From Adiantum capillus-veneris (lineage: Eukaryota > Streptophyta > Polypodiopsida > Polypodiales > Pteridaceae), in the NCBI GenBank assembly GCA_014529385.2, contig CM043949.1, positions 112,797,977-112,861,976 of the forward strand: a DNA stretch of 64,000 bases. The letters run 5' to 3'. Under the pieces are notes generated by a model. It was not told the origin of the DNA and did no database searches. It saw nothing but the letters and a program-made list of their open reading frames with translations. Below, piece by piece: positions 23,730 to 35,886 of the stretch. A program made the translations under genes and the position numbers. Every line of letters begins with the position of its first letter. The first letter of the stretch is position 1.

Positions 23730-24005
23730 CTCTGGCTTCCATATTAAGTGATAAATTTTATTTATCCGAGTATATTTTATATTGCTATGCGCTCCCGTTT
23801 GTGACAGCCCGAGCCAATTGTGTCTCTCTCCTTGTGCACAAAAAGTTCCTGATCAGCCTCTCTAGCTGGCTGATACAAGAACTCGAGAAGATCCAGCAAG
23901 ATGTGATGTACCACATGGTGGCCAAAAGAACCTAGTTGCCTACAACAGCCCTGCCAACAAGAGAGAGCCTCGTCGAGCTCCAATGTAACAGCTTCCTCTT
24001 GATGG

Positions 24006-25011
24006 CTAGGAGGGGGGCAGTTTGCTGCTTTGGTGACAAGTCCAAGCCAGCCTGGCAACCCAAGTAGCGAACAATATTAAGAGAAGATCTCTAACACACA
24101 ACCCAAAAAGCAATTGTCTCAATGCTCCCGACGCACAACAAAACACCTCCAGAGCCTGCTCACACCTATGCAAATTGGCCTCACCGCCCTCCAAAAACAT
24201 GTCCGAGTCATCAGCAAACTCAGCGTCCAAAAGCTCCTCTCCCCGAATGGGTAATTGTAGGCCACGCAAACCAACCTCCTGTGAGGCCAAAAATCTGCTC
24301 ATTGTCTCTACGTAAAAAAGAACAAGAAGGGGCAAGAAGGCAGCCCTGCCGTACTGAGCGTGTAAGCATGAAGCATTCCCCTCGACCTCTTGCTAGCAAC
24401 ACCTGACTATGAGCACACTTGTAGAGAGCAGACACCCCTCTGATCCATGCATCTGGGAAACCCATCCAACGCAAAGTGCCCTCCAAGAAGTCTCAGTCAA
24501 GTCTGTCGTAGGCCTTCTCAAAGTCGAGAAGGAACACCACAAGATCCTCTCCTCCTAGGCAAGTGAGGGCAATCGCCTCCCAAAAGATGAAGATATTGTC
24601 AAGGATACTACGTTTGACAAAGTCCGTCTGAGTCTCATGTATGATGCTCTCAAGTAGTGGTTGAATTCTCAAACTCAAAGCCTTTGCAAGAATTTTGTAG
24701 GCTGAGTTGAGACTGGTGATAGGTCGTCACCACTGTCGAATCTCATAAGGAGATCCCCCCTCCTTGGGGATGAGGTAGACCAAACCCTCGCTCATGCTAT
24801 GAGGCATCTCCCCAGTGTGCAAAATGTGCTGGTATGCTCTACATAGGTCTTGTCCAAGCACCTCCCAGTACTCCGAGCAAAAGCTGGGAGTCAAACCGTC
24901 CTCTCCTAGGCAACTACCCCGAGGGAGTGCTCTGAGAGCCTCCTGAAGCTCCTGCCTCTCAAGTATCTGCCGCATCTCCTGAGTGACGAGGCAAGGCATC
25001 TGTGCCCACAC
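24006..25011 (-). pseudogene. L1-type LINE reverse transcriptase core (decayed)
   Basis: Contains RT blocks in order over at least four frame-shifted pieces: GEDGLTPSFCSEYW, then LIPKEGGSPYEIRQW, SLRIQPLLESIIHETQTDF, FLLDFEKAYDRLD, the MGFPDAWIRGVSALYKCA block, RSVRQGCLLAP, and FADDSDMFLEGG. These match L1-clade ORF2. The pieces lie in the expected order and spacing, so the damage is stops and small indels rather than rearrangement. Confidence 0.85.
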
Positions 25012-25749
25012 CTTCTCTCTACATGCATCCTATGCTCTGACTGGGGCTCAGCTTAGAACAGCTCTTAGTAGAAGTCAGTAGCTACTACCCGTATGTCCTC
25101 GGGCTCTATGGAAACCGTCCCATCCCGTCTCCTCAATGAGCGAACACTGGTCTGTGCATGACGAGGACCCACTTTCTTAAAAAAACTCTCTTGTAACTAT
25201 GCCGCCTGCTTGGGTCCACTGAGATGCCTGTCGGTGGTAGGCAAACTCATGGCGCCACTCCTCAATGGTGATCAACTCCTGTCGAGCCTACTACATCTGG
25301 TCCTCCATCCAAGAACTACCTGGGTGCCACTCATGCATCCTCTATAAGGAGGCAACGCCCGACGTAGTCGCTTCTCCTCATCTTGGGCCGCACTCAGCCA
25401 TGCTACTGACTCTTGGGAAAGAAACGACTAATCTCCCTGAGGCCATTGGCCATTCTAACAGCAACCTCCCCCTGTGTATCCAGACTCTCGATCCACAGCG
25501 TAACCAACTACTCTCTGAGCTCTGTATCCAGCAAAATCCTCTCAGAGTTGCGTAGCATAACACTGTCACTCCTCTGTCTGTCGGCTAGAGTAAGGATCAT
25601 TGGCGAGTGATGAGAGAAAGTAGTCCCTGCAGAAATGCAAACTCAACCACCCAAGTCACAAAAGTGCTCACTATCATACGATCTATCTTGGATAGATTCA
25701 CTCCGCCTACTCTACAGCTGGACCTGGAAAAATAGAGGTTGTCTGAGGG

Positions 25750-26330
25750 TCATGCAAAGCCAGCATGCTGCCAAATATCCGAAATCCGCAAGGTCATATT
25801 TAGCCGTTCCCAAGCAGCTAACTCATCCCCATGTAAAGTAGCATGATTGTTTCCGATCCTGTCTGAGGGGTCCTCAACCATGTTGAAATCCCTCCCAATG
25901 CACCACTGCTCTACATGAGGTAGGAACTCCACCAAATGTGACCAAAACTCAGCCAGGGCATTCGCATGGTTGGACGCATAAATGTTCAGAAAACCCGCAA
26001 GGCAACCATGTACCTCCATAGTGACCCACTAGGCCCTACCTGGCATATTGATGCCTCTGTCCACAATGGCCTACTGGCATGAGTACACAATAGTCATACA
26101 TACACCTCCCTAAATGCCACCAGGCCCAATAGCAGCTGACCAAAAGGTCTCATAGCGACCACACACAAATCTATCCACAACGCCTTAAATGGCTCTCAAA
26201 CAAGTGATGCTCCTGGAGCATAAGCATATCAATCGCTCCACCCACGAGGCATCTCTGGAGCTCCTGTTTGAGTCGACCTCTCTGGCGTAAAAAAAGGTCC
26301 ACCTAACCTCTGCACATTCCATGAGACTAT
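25750..26330 (-). pseudogene. L1-type LINE endonuclease domain (decayed)
   Basis: APE-type endonuclease that nicks the target DNA. The N-terminal WNVQRLGG lies near 26320, and LQEHHL (catalytic Glu) is near 26215. GRDFNMVEDPSDR, the equivalent of the GDFN box, is near 25890 with an R inserted between G and DFN. NIYASNHANALAEFWSHL precedes it. The domain is interrupted by stops between 26030 and 26230. Confidence 0.75.
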
Positions 26331-26340
26331 ATATGAGTAA

Positions 26341-28286
26341 ATATGGGTGTAGTTGTCACCAAGTGGTGATATTCTTGCAGTTGCTTTCTTTATTTTATAT
26401 ATATTATTATTATTTCTTTTCTTTTGCTGTTGTTGCTTTCCCCCAATTTTCTTGGACCATTGCAAAGCCAGAGAAGACAGCCATTGGGACATTGAACTAA
26501 TGGTTAGCCTTAGAACTAGCATTGAAGAATAGAATGGGCAATAGATCAAGACCGTGTGCTTGGCCACTGGGAAAGGTGCAAGACAAAGTGCCTGGCCGGA
26601 AATAAATGTGCGCTCCTGTGAGTGAACACTAATTGAAAGTCACTATATGTGAGCCAGATTGCATTTTTAGACGTGGTCACAGTGTTGAAAGATGGTCAGA
26701 AGACCCGAAGGAATGCAATGGAAGTGATCCCTAAAATTTAAAGAGTTACTATTTTTGGGCCTTGAAATGTGTTCACGTCATTAGCTTCAGAATGACAAGA
26801 GAAACATTTTATTACTCTACCGCTAAGTCAACTGAAGAACCAGTTGAGATATGTTTAGCCTAGAAGGTCAAATGCGGGAATTTTTGTGCAATTACCAAAA
26901 GGGGATAGTTACCAGCGTTGAAATCTAGATGAGGGCTGCTTTTTCAACCGCATGGTGGATTGTTGCAGGTACCAAAGCTACTGCTTGCTGCCCCCTCCTT
27001 GTCTCTCATGCACAGGTGGTTGAGCTTACTCCCTCCTGCCTCTCTCTTACTCTTATCGACAGTGGTAATGCGCCACTAGAGGGCTAATCTTATGACATGA
27101 TGTACAGCAGTGTGGGTTTTATGCTTTTATGCCGAGGCAAGTGCCTCCTTGACCAGGACCAGGAGTAGCTAACTGCTACTCCAAAGCAGGAACGCGAGAG
27201 GGTAGTAACCTCTCGATTAGACACCAAAATCAGCACTAAATCAGTGCTGTTTTTGGACTGTTTTGGGACTATTTTGTGCCTTGATTATCACCAAAATCAA
27301 GGGGCACGAGGCCCAAGACACAGGGGACAACACAGGTACTGCATAGAGCAGAAAACAGGTCGGAAAACAAGCCTGAACCAGTAATTACAGTGGGCTGGAA
27401 TTGACTGTTTAGGGCTCTTGAGAGAGGGTTTAGATCAGTGGAAGTGTTTCCCTACCTGTGGACTTGTTCTAAGTAAGCTATAGTACCGTTATGCTGCTGA
27501 AATCTTCCCAAAACAGGAGAAATTCAGCAATGTACAGGTCAAGTGTTCTGTAGCACTTTATCTTTGTATTTCCCCTCTTTATAATAATAAAGAAATACCG
27601 CAAGGTCGCCGGACTTCGAGACCAATCTGGTGTTGAGTGAGGAAGCGAGATTGAAGTTAGTGTGTGTGTAGTTAAGTCCAAGTATTTTAATTGAAAAAAC
27701 CACCGCTTTATGTGAACATAGACCTATTTTAGTAGCCATGCAAACACTGATGATAGGTATGCAAAATACAAAAAATTGCAACTTCTCATGAGGTCAGTGA
27801 GAGAAGGTCGATACTGCCATAGCAACCAATCTCGCAATCTTCAAGGCAGGCTTGGATGGGGAGTAAACTGCATCCAAGCGACCTTTAGAAAGTCGTGTCT
27901 GAACTATATGTCATGGACCCATTCCCAAGCTAGGCGGGCAATCCATAGAGATACATCCTTTGTCTGGGAGTCCTCATGAACATATACATAGCAAGGTGCA
28001 CTCTGCATGTCTACAAAAAAGTGTGCCACAATGTGTCTAAATCCTGTTGTGTTTGGTGGTGTCATAGAGAACTTGGTCAACGGCCATAGAGTCTATATCA
28101 AATTTGTTACTCCCATGTCTCCCGTGTGGTGAGAAAACTGCAGAGCCTCAACCTGAAGCCAGTCCAACATTGTATCCATAGTCCACTCAGTCTGATCCCT
28201 GCCACACAGTGGGAAGGAGAAACCAACAGCTATGTCCAGGGCCGCTGCCCCTCTAGCTACTCGAAACAGTATATGGACTTTGAAGC
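26341..28286. other. unassigned stretch with an LTR-like R motif at 27581-27622
   Basis: I see no convincing coding region. At 27581-27622 'aataataaagaaataccg' followed by 'caaggtcgccggacttcg' matches the AATAAA-plus-GC motif found in other LTRs here, so about 27050-27700 may be a decayed LTR. No ends or target duplications could be placed. 27700-28286 has no recognisable feature. Confidence 0.4.
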
Positions 28287-28291
28287 AAGCC

Positions 28292-29442
28292 TGTCACGTG
28301 ACACATCCAACCCTATGTGTCCGTGGACAAGCTACAGCATGATCAGGGTTCAATCAATCCAGTCAGTCTAGATTTAGCAGTGATCTGGCACTTTTGTGAG
28401 TCTATTCGTAGACCGTGCATGCCCAGTCACTTAGAGTAGATGCATATCCTCTGGTTGCACACAGCATGATCGTCAATATTCCCTTCAGAATCCATCAGAT
28501 TCAGTCAGGGGAATTTTCCAGTTCATTTAGCCTATTTTCTCTATTTTTGACATTTTTCACTTATTATTTTTAAGTGACTTCCCAACAATAGTAGGTAGGG
28601 CAATTTTGCTATGTTAATATATAAGCAAACCCAAGTTAGCACTTTCTAGCAAAAGAGGCAGCAGGAGCTTCCCGCTCAACAAGCACCTTCTCAACAAGAA
28701 CCCCTCAGCACCCCTAGCGTTTTTGGTCTTCATCATCGTCCACATCAACCTAGTGTTTTTCATCTCCATCAGCACCTCCCTCAGGCTTGGGCGTTTTCAG
28801 CTTTGCAGATCGCCCTCAGCAGTACCAGATCCCCTAGCGTTTTCCATCGCTGCCATCGCCGGAAGTTCTCAGACACCCTAGCGTTTTTGCTAGCGATAGC
28901 AAATCTGCCAGCGTTTTTGTTTTCAGCCCTTTCCGCAGCAGACGAACAGCGTTTTCAGCCTTCTTGGACAGTAGCGATTCAGCCCTAGTTGGATGCAAAA
29001 GAACCCCATTTTCAACCTCGAAAAACACAGACAAAACAGCCCAAAGATTAGCAAAAATTCAGCAGATAGAAGACCACAGATTTCAACCCTAAAGTCGTTG
29101 TCGTCGTCACCGTCGTCGTCACCGGCATAGTCCCAGATTGCATCAGTCCATTGCATCGGCATTGTACCACTTTGTGCAATCAATAAGTAGACCACTCTCG
29201 CCGATGAGAGTGGGGCCTTCGGAGGACGGTTTTACGTCTCTAGTGTCGTATCTCTCTTCTCTCTCTATCTCTCAGTCTCATACACTTGCACGCACAGTGT
29301 CCATTCACTTTGTTTGTGATCATAGCACTTTCCATTAAGAACGGAAGGCTCTCCCTTCCATAAGAACTAAAAGGAACCTTGAGCACAATTCGGAGCACTC
29401 ATCTTGAGCAAAGCGCAAACAATCATTCCGCTGCACCTAACA
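28292..29442 (+). repeat. solo LTR (family S), 1151 bp, target duplication AAGCC
   Basis: Begins TGTCACGTGACAC, ends GCACCTAACA, and is flanked by AAGCC at 28287-28291 and 29443-29447. It is closely related along its length to the solo LTR at 61531-62812. It carries a TATA candidate (TTAATATATAAGC, about 28614), repeated 'cctagcgtttt' blocks at 28710-28920 and a GTCGTCACCGTCGTC stretch near 29100. No coding interior is present. It inserted into unassigned DNA. Confidence 0.93.
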
Positions 29443-29447
29443 AAGCC

Positions 29448-30192
29448 GCCTCAAGGTCGAGAGAAGTCACTGAGGAATCATGTTAAGTCATAGTCGAAGA
29501 AGTCCCAACGACGAGGGATGTCAAAATTGGTCGTCCCACGGGGTACTACCACAAAAGGAGACTTTCATCTTCGACAACTCGGAGGTCTCTTGGCAGTGCA
29601 TTTGCCACGAGCCGCTTGGCGTAAGAGGAGCAGCCTTACCTGCGGATGCTCTTGTTGGTACAAACGTCGCAGACGAACCTATCCGTTGGGGCGGCACCAA
29701 GGTATGGGAAGGAACACACAACGGAGCCGCGGAGGGGGGGGGGGGGGGGAGGGGGAGGGAAGAAGGGGCTGTTGGTGGCGAAGCTAAGGTGGAAGGGGTA
29801 TCCACCAGCTCATCTTGGTATAGAGGGTCGAAACGGTTCCTTGTGGGAACCTGCTGTTGTGGCCTAGTGCAAGCCGACTACCACGGACACTAAACTGGCT
29901 TGGTGGTCCTTGGCGACGTTGACCACAAACCTGTTGCCAACCTCCTCTAATTGGGCACCTGTTTCGGAGGAGGTACTCCTTTGTGCTCCATGCAGAGGCC
30001 TGCTAACTTTGGCCAACCTTAGTAGGCTCGGTCTCTGTCATCGCAGGTCGGGGCATGCTCCGTGGACAGGCCTTCACAAGATAGTCCATCTGTCTATTCG
30101 TGATGGAGCCAACCACCACTCACACAAGGTAGTAAAACGACCTGCAAGAGGGTCTAGGTGTCACAAACCAGAACACACGTACCAAAGGTATG
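29448..30192. other. unassigned sequence with poly(G) run
   Basis: A 137-codon open frame at 29480-29893 on the plus strand has no recognisable domain, contains a Gly-rich run translated from poly(G), and is not supported by context. A G16 run lies at 29734-29749. No terminal repeat is seen. Confidence 0.35.
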
Positions 30193-31190
30193 TGAAACCG
30201 GCCAGTAGCCTCACAAGAGAGCGGAAAAACTTTGGCTTTCACCCGATCTTTACATTGATTAACTTTACCTGTACTTAACAACACAAAGCAACTGCATGAA
30301 TAAACCTGTGAGCGGAATTCAACACTTCACAACTTGGCAGCTAGAGCGCTCCCAAGGAGAAAACGACACCTTGTAGGCCCCAAAGACTGGCAACCCTTTC
30401 AGTATTTCTTCATTCTTATTGCAAGTAAACAACCTGAACACTTTCACCTAACTCTCACCAAGCTGTTCAAACCTATCAAGGGCTATAATTGCAGGCTTTT
30501 GACCCAATTTCGGCAACATAACGGCACCAAAACCCCTATAGGTCAAAAGTAAACAGAAGCTTTCTGGTGAGCTGCAAGTCAATTTCAGCATGCTCTAATT
30601 CCAGGTTTTGGTCATTGTCAGGTGCCTAACGCCCTCTATAAGCATCCCGAGGCTCCTCTGGCAATATCTTGCAGTTTAGGTGTGAAACCCTAAACCTGCA
30701 GAAAAACACAGCAAGCTGTAATTTTCTGTTTTGGATCGTTTTGAGCGGAGCAAACACGTCTACGCGTGTCTCAAGAGCTCCTGCACGCTATGGAACAATT
30801 CCCCTATAGATTGGATGAGTTTTCACGCGAGCAATCCTTTGCGATGGAATTGTGCATACTTGTGGGGGATTAGCAATTAGCTGTTCTGGTTCTTGTGCAA
30901 AGGCTCTTGCCTTGGCAAACACGCATAAAACCCCCAGAACTGTACATGGTCATCTAAGAATCCCAACTAGTGGGACATTACCATATGTGCAAAGGATAGA
31001 GAGAGATGCGCGATAGCAATCATTGCACTACATGAGACAAGGGAGAAGGCAAGCTTTCCATTAAAGTTGTGATCACCTGCACCCACTACTCACACACATA
31101 CACACACTATAGTTCACTTATGATGAAAAATCAGCCCCTCTTTAATTTAGGCACCCCCTCTTGGGATGAGCTTCTAGAGTGTGTTGGCCT
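30193..31190 (-). repeat. 3' LTR of gypsy family C
   Basis: The left end, TGAAACCGGCCAGTAGCC, matches 35887 onward, and homology continues to 'gagcttctagagtgtgt' near 31185. It contains the shared R motif at 30376-30420 (minus-strand sense). The right limit is approximate. Confidence 0.8.
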
Positions 31191-31383
31191 GTGGCTTGCA
31201 AGAGTTGGGGCATACGAGGGTTATAAACCAAAGGCTTCAAGGTAAAGTTGCACTAACATTTGGTGACACTAACATTTCACTCTCTTTCATCCACTTTGCA
31301 TCGATAAGTGGACAGTTTTTAAACTTCACCAAATAACGTCTTGCAACTTTCCGCTTAACTTCTATCTCTTTATGTGCCAAAAT

Positions 31384-32215
31384 CTACTCAGGTACCAAGA
31401 TCTCATCAAGGTCCTCAACTTCTCGTTGATCTTCATCTCGCATATCTTCCTGCACATCACCCACAAAAGGTCGTAGAAGCCTCGCGTGAAACGCATTATG
31501 AATCTTCCAAGTGTCGAGCAATTTCAACCTATAAGCAACATAGTTGATCTTGTCAAGTACTTGAAAAGGCCCATAGTAATGCATGTTGAGCTTGGGAAAC
31601 AACCTTTCCTTGCCCTTCATCTTCTTTAATCTTGCATTTTCAAACCGCAAAAGAACCCAATCACCAAGTGAAATAAACAGTTCACGTCGGTGACGATCAG
31701 CAGCTCTTTCTTGCTTTGCTTGAGTCTTCTCCAAAGCAAGCTTAATTTTCGTATACATTTCATCCATGTTCTCTACATATCGATCTGCTTCAAAAATCTT
31801 ATCCTTTATGTGCAAAATGGGAGCAACCTTTTTGTCATCTTCAACAATTTCAAAGGGTGCCTTACCTGTTGACGAATGCACCGTATTGTTGTATGAATAC
31901 TCAAGCCAATTGCCCTTATTGTCTGACATATAGCATTTAAGCAGATTTAAGACAATAGAATTAGCCTCTTCTGATGGTCCATTAGTTTGTGGATGAAATG
32001 AGGATGAAAATGTGAGCGTAGTGCCCATGTTTTCAAATAAGCCTCTCCAAAACAGGCTCGTCATACGAGGATCACGATCACTAACAATAGATTGTGGCAT
32101 ACCATGGTACTTAAAACACATTATACATAAACAACCGTGCCATCTGATCAGATTTTATCTTTTTCTTGCAAGAATAACATGGGCCTATTGCTGAGCTTGC
32201 AAATAATGGTCTATA
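31384..32215 (-). pseudogene. integrase of gypsy C (fossil)
   Basis: SDRDPRMTS and FHPQTNGPSEEANSIV blocks of the DDE core near 32000-32080 are followed by the linker WLEYSYNNTVHSSTGKAPFEIV and a C-terminal GDWVLLRFEN...KLNMHYYGPFQVL region. Integrase inserts the cDNA. Broken element. Confidence 0.85.
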
Positions 32216-32275
32216 TACCATCATTGCATGTCAGTTTCTTGGAAGATCAAAGATAAAATCCATAGCAATACTTTC

Positions 32276-33237
32276 TTATGGCTTATATGGAATAGGCAAT
32301 GGTTGTAACAACCCTAGTGCCTTTTGCCTGTCAAACTTGACGTTTTGGCAAATTACGCATGCTTGCACAAAGGCATCCACATCTCTCCTCAAAGTAGGCC
32401 AATTAAAAAATGTATCGACCACTTTCACTGTCACATCTATACTACGATATCCTGCATACAATGGAACATGGATTTCTACCATAGCTTTATGTCGCAGTGG
32501 CCTAGTGACACATAGTTTGCAATGCATCATCATAAAACCATCCTTGAGGAGGTAGTGCTTATGGCTTTGCCCATCTTGCAAAACTGTTCAAAGATCCTTG
32601 AAAAATCTTCATCAGTAGCATATTGTTTCTTCATGTCATCACGCTCATGATGATAAGAAATTGACACTATTGTAATTTGTGGCTTTCTTGATAACAAATC
32701 AGCCACAACATTCTTCTTGCCTTCCACATGCACAATCTGTAAGTGGAACATAGAGAGAATGTTTGTCCATCGCATATGCTTTTTGGATAACTTTGATTAT
32801 GTCAAGAAGTATCGCAAGGTCTGATGGTCTGTTTGGACACCCAAATCCACACCAAACAGGTAATGTTTCTAACTTGAAAGCGTATGAATCACAACCAGTA
32901 GTTCTTTCTCATAGATTTGCATAGTCTTTTTTGGCTCTTGCAAGATTCTGCTTTCATAGGCTACTACCCGACCATCTTGCATTAACACTGCCCCAATGCT
33001 ATTGCCACACGCATCACACTGGACACAAATGACTTTCTGAGATCCGGTAAAACAACTATTGGATCCGAAGTCAATTTTTTCCTTCAGGAAAGTAAAAGCT
33101 GAAATCTCCTTTTGTGTCCATTTGAAAGTTCTCTTTCTTTTGCAAAGCATATAGGGGTGAAGCAATCTCAGCAAAGTTCCGGATGAACGTTCCCTAGTAA
33201 GAACATAATTCCAAGAAGTTTGTGACATAATGCACAA
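32276..33237 (-). pseudogene. RNase H and integrase zinc region of gypsy C (fossil)
   Basis: From right to left, VQCDACGNSIGAVLMQDGRVVAYESR and YEKELLVVIHTL (about 32880-33030) are RNase H. VEGKKNVVADLLSRKP near 32720 is its C-terminal block. FFNWPTLRRDVDAFVQACVICQNVK (about 32330-32410) is the integrase H2C2 zinc region. Broken. Confidence 0.82.
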
Positions 33238-33967
33238 TCTTCAAATTTGGCCATGTCTTGATTGCTTCTACCTTGGTAGAATCCATTCGAACACCATCCT
33301 TCGACACACTGTGGCCTAGAAAAGTGGATCTCTTCCAAGAAGACTTCAGTTTTCTTGTCGTTGATGAGCAACTTGTTACTGCGTGACTCTTCAAATACAA
33401 TGGTCAAGTGACGCCTATGCTCTTCTTCATTCTTCGAATACACAATCATGTCATCAAAGAATGTGCCAACAAACTTTTGATGTGGGCAGAAAATCCGATC
33501 CATCACCCTATTGAACATAGCAAGAGCATTTGTAAGACGAAATGGCATCACTAGAAACTCATATAGAACAAATGTCATCCAAACGGAGTCTTGTGCACAT
33601 CTGTTGGCTTGATACGAGTCTGATGGTACCCACTTTTAAGATCTATCCTGCTGAAAATTACCACACGCTTTAAACGGTCAAGAAGATCATCAATCCTTGG
33701 AATAGGAAACTTGTTCTTGATGGTATTCTTATTTAACACACCGTAATTAATACATGTGCGCCAAGAGCCATCCTTCTTCTGCACTAGAAGGCAGCAAAAG
33801 GTTGAGGGTGAAGAACTAGGTTGAATCAGCCCTTTTTCTAATAGCTTCTCTACTAGGCTCATAAACTCATTCTGATGGGCCGCACTAACCTTGTAGGGAG
33901 GTCTATTTGGTGGGCTACAACCTTGCACTAGATCTATCGAATGATCCTCAAGCCTCTTCGGCAACAA
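33168..33967 (-). pseudogene. reverse transcriptase of gypsy C (fossil)
   Basis: RT blocks in order are [83 protein letters not shown] and FDDMIVYSKNEEEH, which corresponds to the YxDD catalytic box. This is a standard Ty3/gypsy RT. Broken. Confidence 0.85.
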
Positions 33968-34159
33968 CTGAGACGGTAATGATCAGAAAAACATTCACTA
34001 AACTCTCGTAAAAATGCTGACTTTTCTTTATCCAACACAAATAAATTTGACTAACAATTATCTAAAAAATCACCTGCAAAAATCAAGTACACAAAAAGAT
34101 AATTTTTAATTACAGAAGTGATAGCCGAAGCATTTACGATAGGGGCAGACTCTCCTTTA

Positions 34160-35800
34160 AGCATTACATCCTGGATGTGAGTTTTACCCCTATGCTACAA
34201 GGTGACCTTTTTGTTGAAGGCATCCAATACTCCATGTACATGGAACACCCATGGGATTCACAACAACGCATCGCACCCTTCCAGTGGCATGATATAAAGT
34301 TCCTCTGTGTCCACATACGACTCGATATGTAAATGCAGCTTTCCAATGATGGGAGTAACAGACTCGCAGCGCCTACGACATGCCAACGTTGCCTCTGCCG
34401 TGTACCCCAACTCTTTAGCATTGATGCCCAGTTTGATAGCCAACTCTTATGAGATAAAGTTTTCCTTAACACCTAGATCAAAGAAAATAAGTGTTGTCTG
34501 ATCCCTAACATTACCCCATGCTTTGCATAACTCACTGGCATCCGAGTTTGGTCTATGACCACCACATTTGGCACTAATCCTGCTGTGGGTTTGGGCTTCT
34601 TCCCTTTCTTGTCCTCTGAGTTAGCTGGCCTCTTCCTCTTTGGACAATCCGCAAGAAAATGACCAAGCTACTCACAAATAATAGATGCAAACCTCTGTTT
34701 GAAGTAGACCCATGTGGAGATGGCATGTCCTTGCATCAACAGAGTCGTCCATCATGAACGCGCATTTCTTTCAAAAAAGTGGCAACTTTACGGACCTTCG
34801 AAGCCTCAGTAAAATTCCCCCTTGCATAGGCAATATCAAACTGTTGAAGAAAAGGTGAGAGCCTTCATCTTGTCCTCAAATCTGCTGAAAGTATCAAACT
34901 TCACAACCTTCTTTGTATGGTTTCGGCTTCTCAAGCACTGTCAAATTGTCATAGGGAAGTGTCTGCAACATGATTATAGTGCTTGGGATCATCTATGCCC
35001 CTTGGAGGTTAACATTTTGGTTCCTTGGTGCCATATTTGCCTGCTAGTCAAAAAAACCAGCCATACCAAAAGCAGCTTGTGGCACACCAAACTGGCCCTA
35101 ATTACATTGAAACCCTAGCTATAAGTCGATATTACCATACATGGGGTTTGGCATCATGCCTTGCATACCCCCAACGACTATTCCTGGCATATACTGTTGA
35201 TTTCCATGCGCATAAATAGCCAAGCTTTGAAAGAGACATCCACCCCCGAAAAACCAAGGATGTACCATGGGTGGTGGAAATACCTGGTGCATAGCCTGAA
35301 AGGTAGTTCCCTGTCCATTTAACCCAGCATTTGGACTCTATAAGGTGGCTGGCTGAACTGGTATAGCCTATGGAATTGGTGTTCTAGCCACCTTTTCATG
35401 GACAAAAATTTTTTGTCTAGGAGCCCCAAGTGACTCCGCAACGTACAAGTGCTTCCTCCTTGCTAGGACACATAAGGGACCTATGCTTGAGCCTTGACGA
35501 GCTCTACTGCATGAGAAAGTTTCCTTGTCTGTTGTGACACTATTGGAGCTTGCAAAAATTCCATTAAACTAGGATTCTGCAACAACCGAGTAAATACATT
35601 CACAACAGCAACCAACTATGTCCTGAACACATCCTCGTCTAGATGCCCAATCATAAACCCTTGAGCTTGTGACGCATTCACATCAACAAAAGGTACAGAC
35701 AGAGGTGATCATGAACTCTCGTCAATCTCGAACACTGGAGGAACAACATGTCTTTCCTGTGAAGAGGAACCCTCCTCCCTGTCAGCCATAGCGTAATTCC
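34160..35800 (-). pseudogene. protease and gag region of gypsy C (fossil)
   Basis: Near 34258-34443 a minus-strand stretch (AIKLGINAKELGY...HLHIESYVDTEELYIMPLEGCDALL) resembles the flap and end of a gypsy aspartic protease. A Cys-rich remnant near 34640-34700 could be a zinc knuckle. Further right, poorly conserved Pro/Gln-rich sequence is taken as gag from position only. Broken. Confidence 0.5.
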
Positions 35801-35886
35801 AAGTTCATGTGCTTTGTGTCTTTGTTGAAAACCGACCAAGGCTCACTTCTTCAGGAAAAAGTGATTCTGTCTGGACGACGGAACCA

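Larger units (their letters stand above)
21158..23806 (+). repeat. very large solo LTR (2649 bp) with 5-bp target duplication
   Basis: Begins TGTTGCTAAATTGG, ends CGTTTGTGACA, and is flanked by GCCCG at 21153-21157 and 23807-23811. It splits the L1-type LINE. Features inside are direct repeats at 21180-21300, three degenerate units around 'cgtcac..gatgggtgac' at 21405-21600, a TATA candidate (GCTATAAAAGC, 22083), AT-rich DNA at 22620-23230 with a tandem duplication, the AATAAA-plus-hairpin motif at 23577-23622, and (TC)n plus (TA)n at 23652-23728. No internal domain is present, as after LTR-LTR recombination. The retrotransposon family is not identified. Confidence 0.85.
18813..26340 (-). mobile_element. 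L1-type LINE, minus strand, split by a solo LTR
   Basis: Domains in order on the minus strand. The endonuclease starts near 26320 (SWNVQRLGGP), followed by DMLMLQEHHL near 26215 and WCIGRDFNMVEDPSDR near 25890. The RT has ALPRGSCLGEDGLT near 24910, YLIPKEGG near 24765, the QTDFVKRSILDNI block near 24610, FLLDFEKAYDRL near 24510, RSVRQGCLLAP near 24355 and FADDSDMFLEG near 24210. The C-terminal LTLWFIWRARCFRIFEACP is near 19190. An AATAAA-bearing 3' end lies at about 18813-18840. The F-A-D-D box replaces the usual Y/F-A-D-D, an accepted form. Many stops and frameshifts make it a decayed copy. ORF1 is not seen. A 2649 bp solo LTR interrupts it at 21158-23806. Confidence 0.82.

Noticed and set aside
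29480-29893. 137-codon open frame as a host gene
   Set aside because: The Gly run comes from poly(G), no domain is recognisable, and several overlapping frames are equally open.
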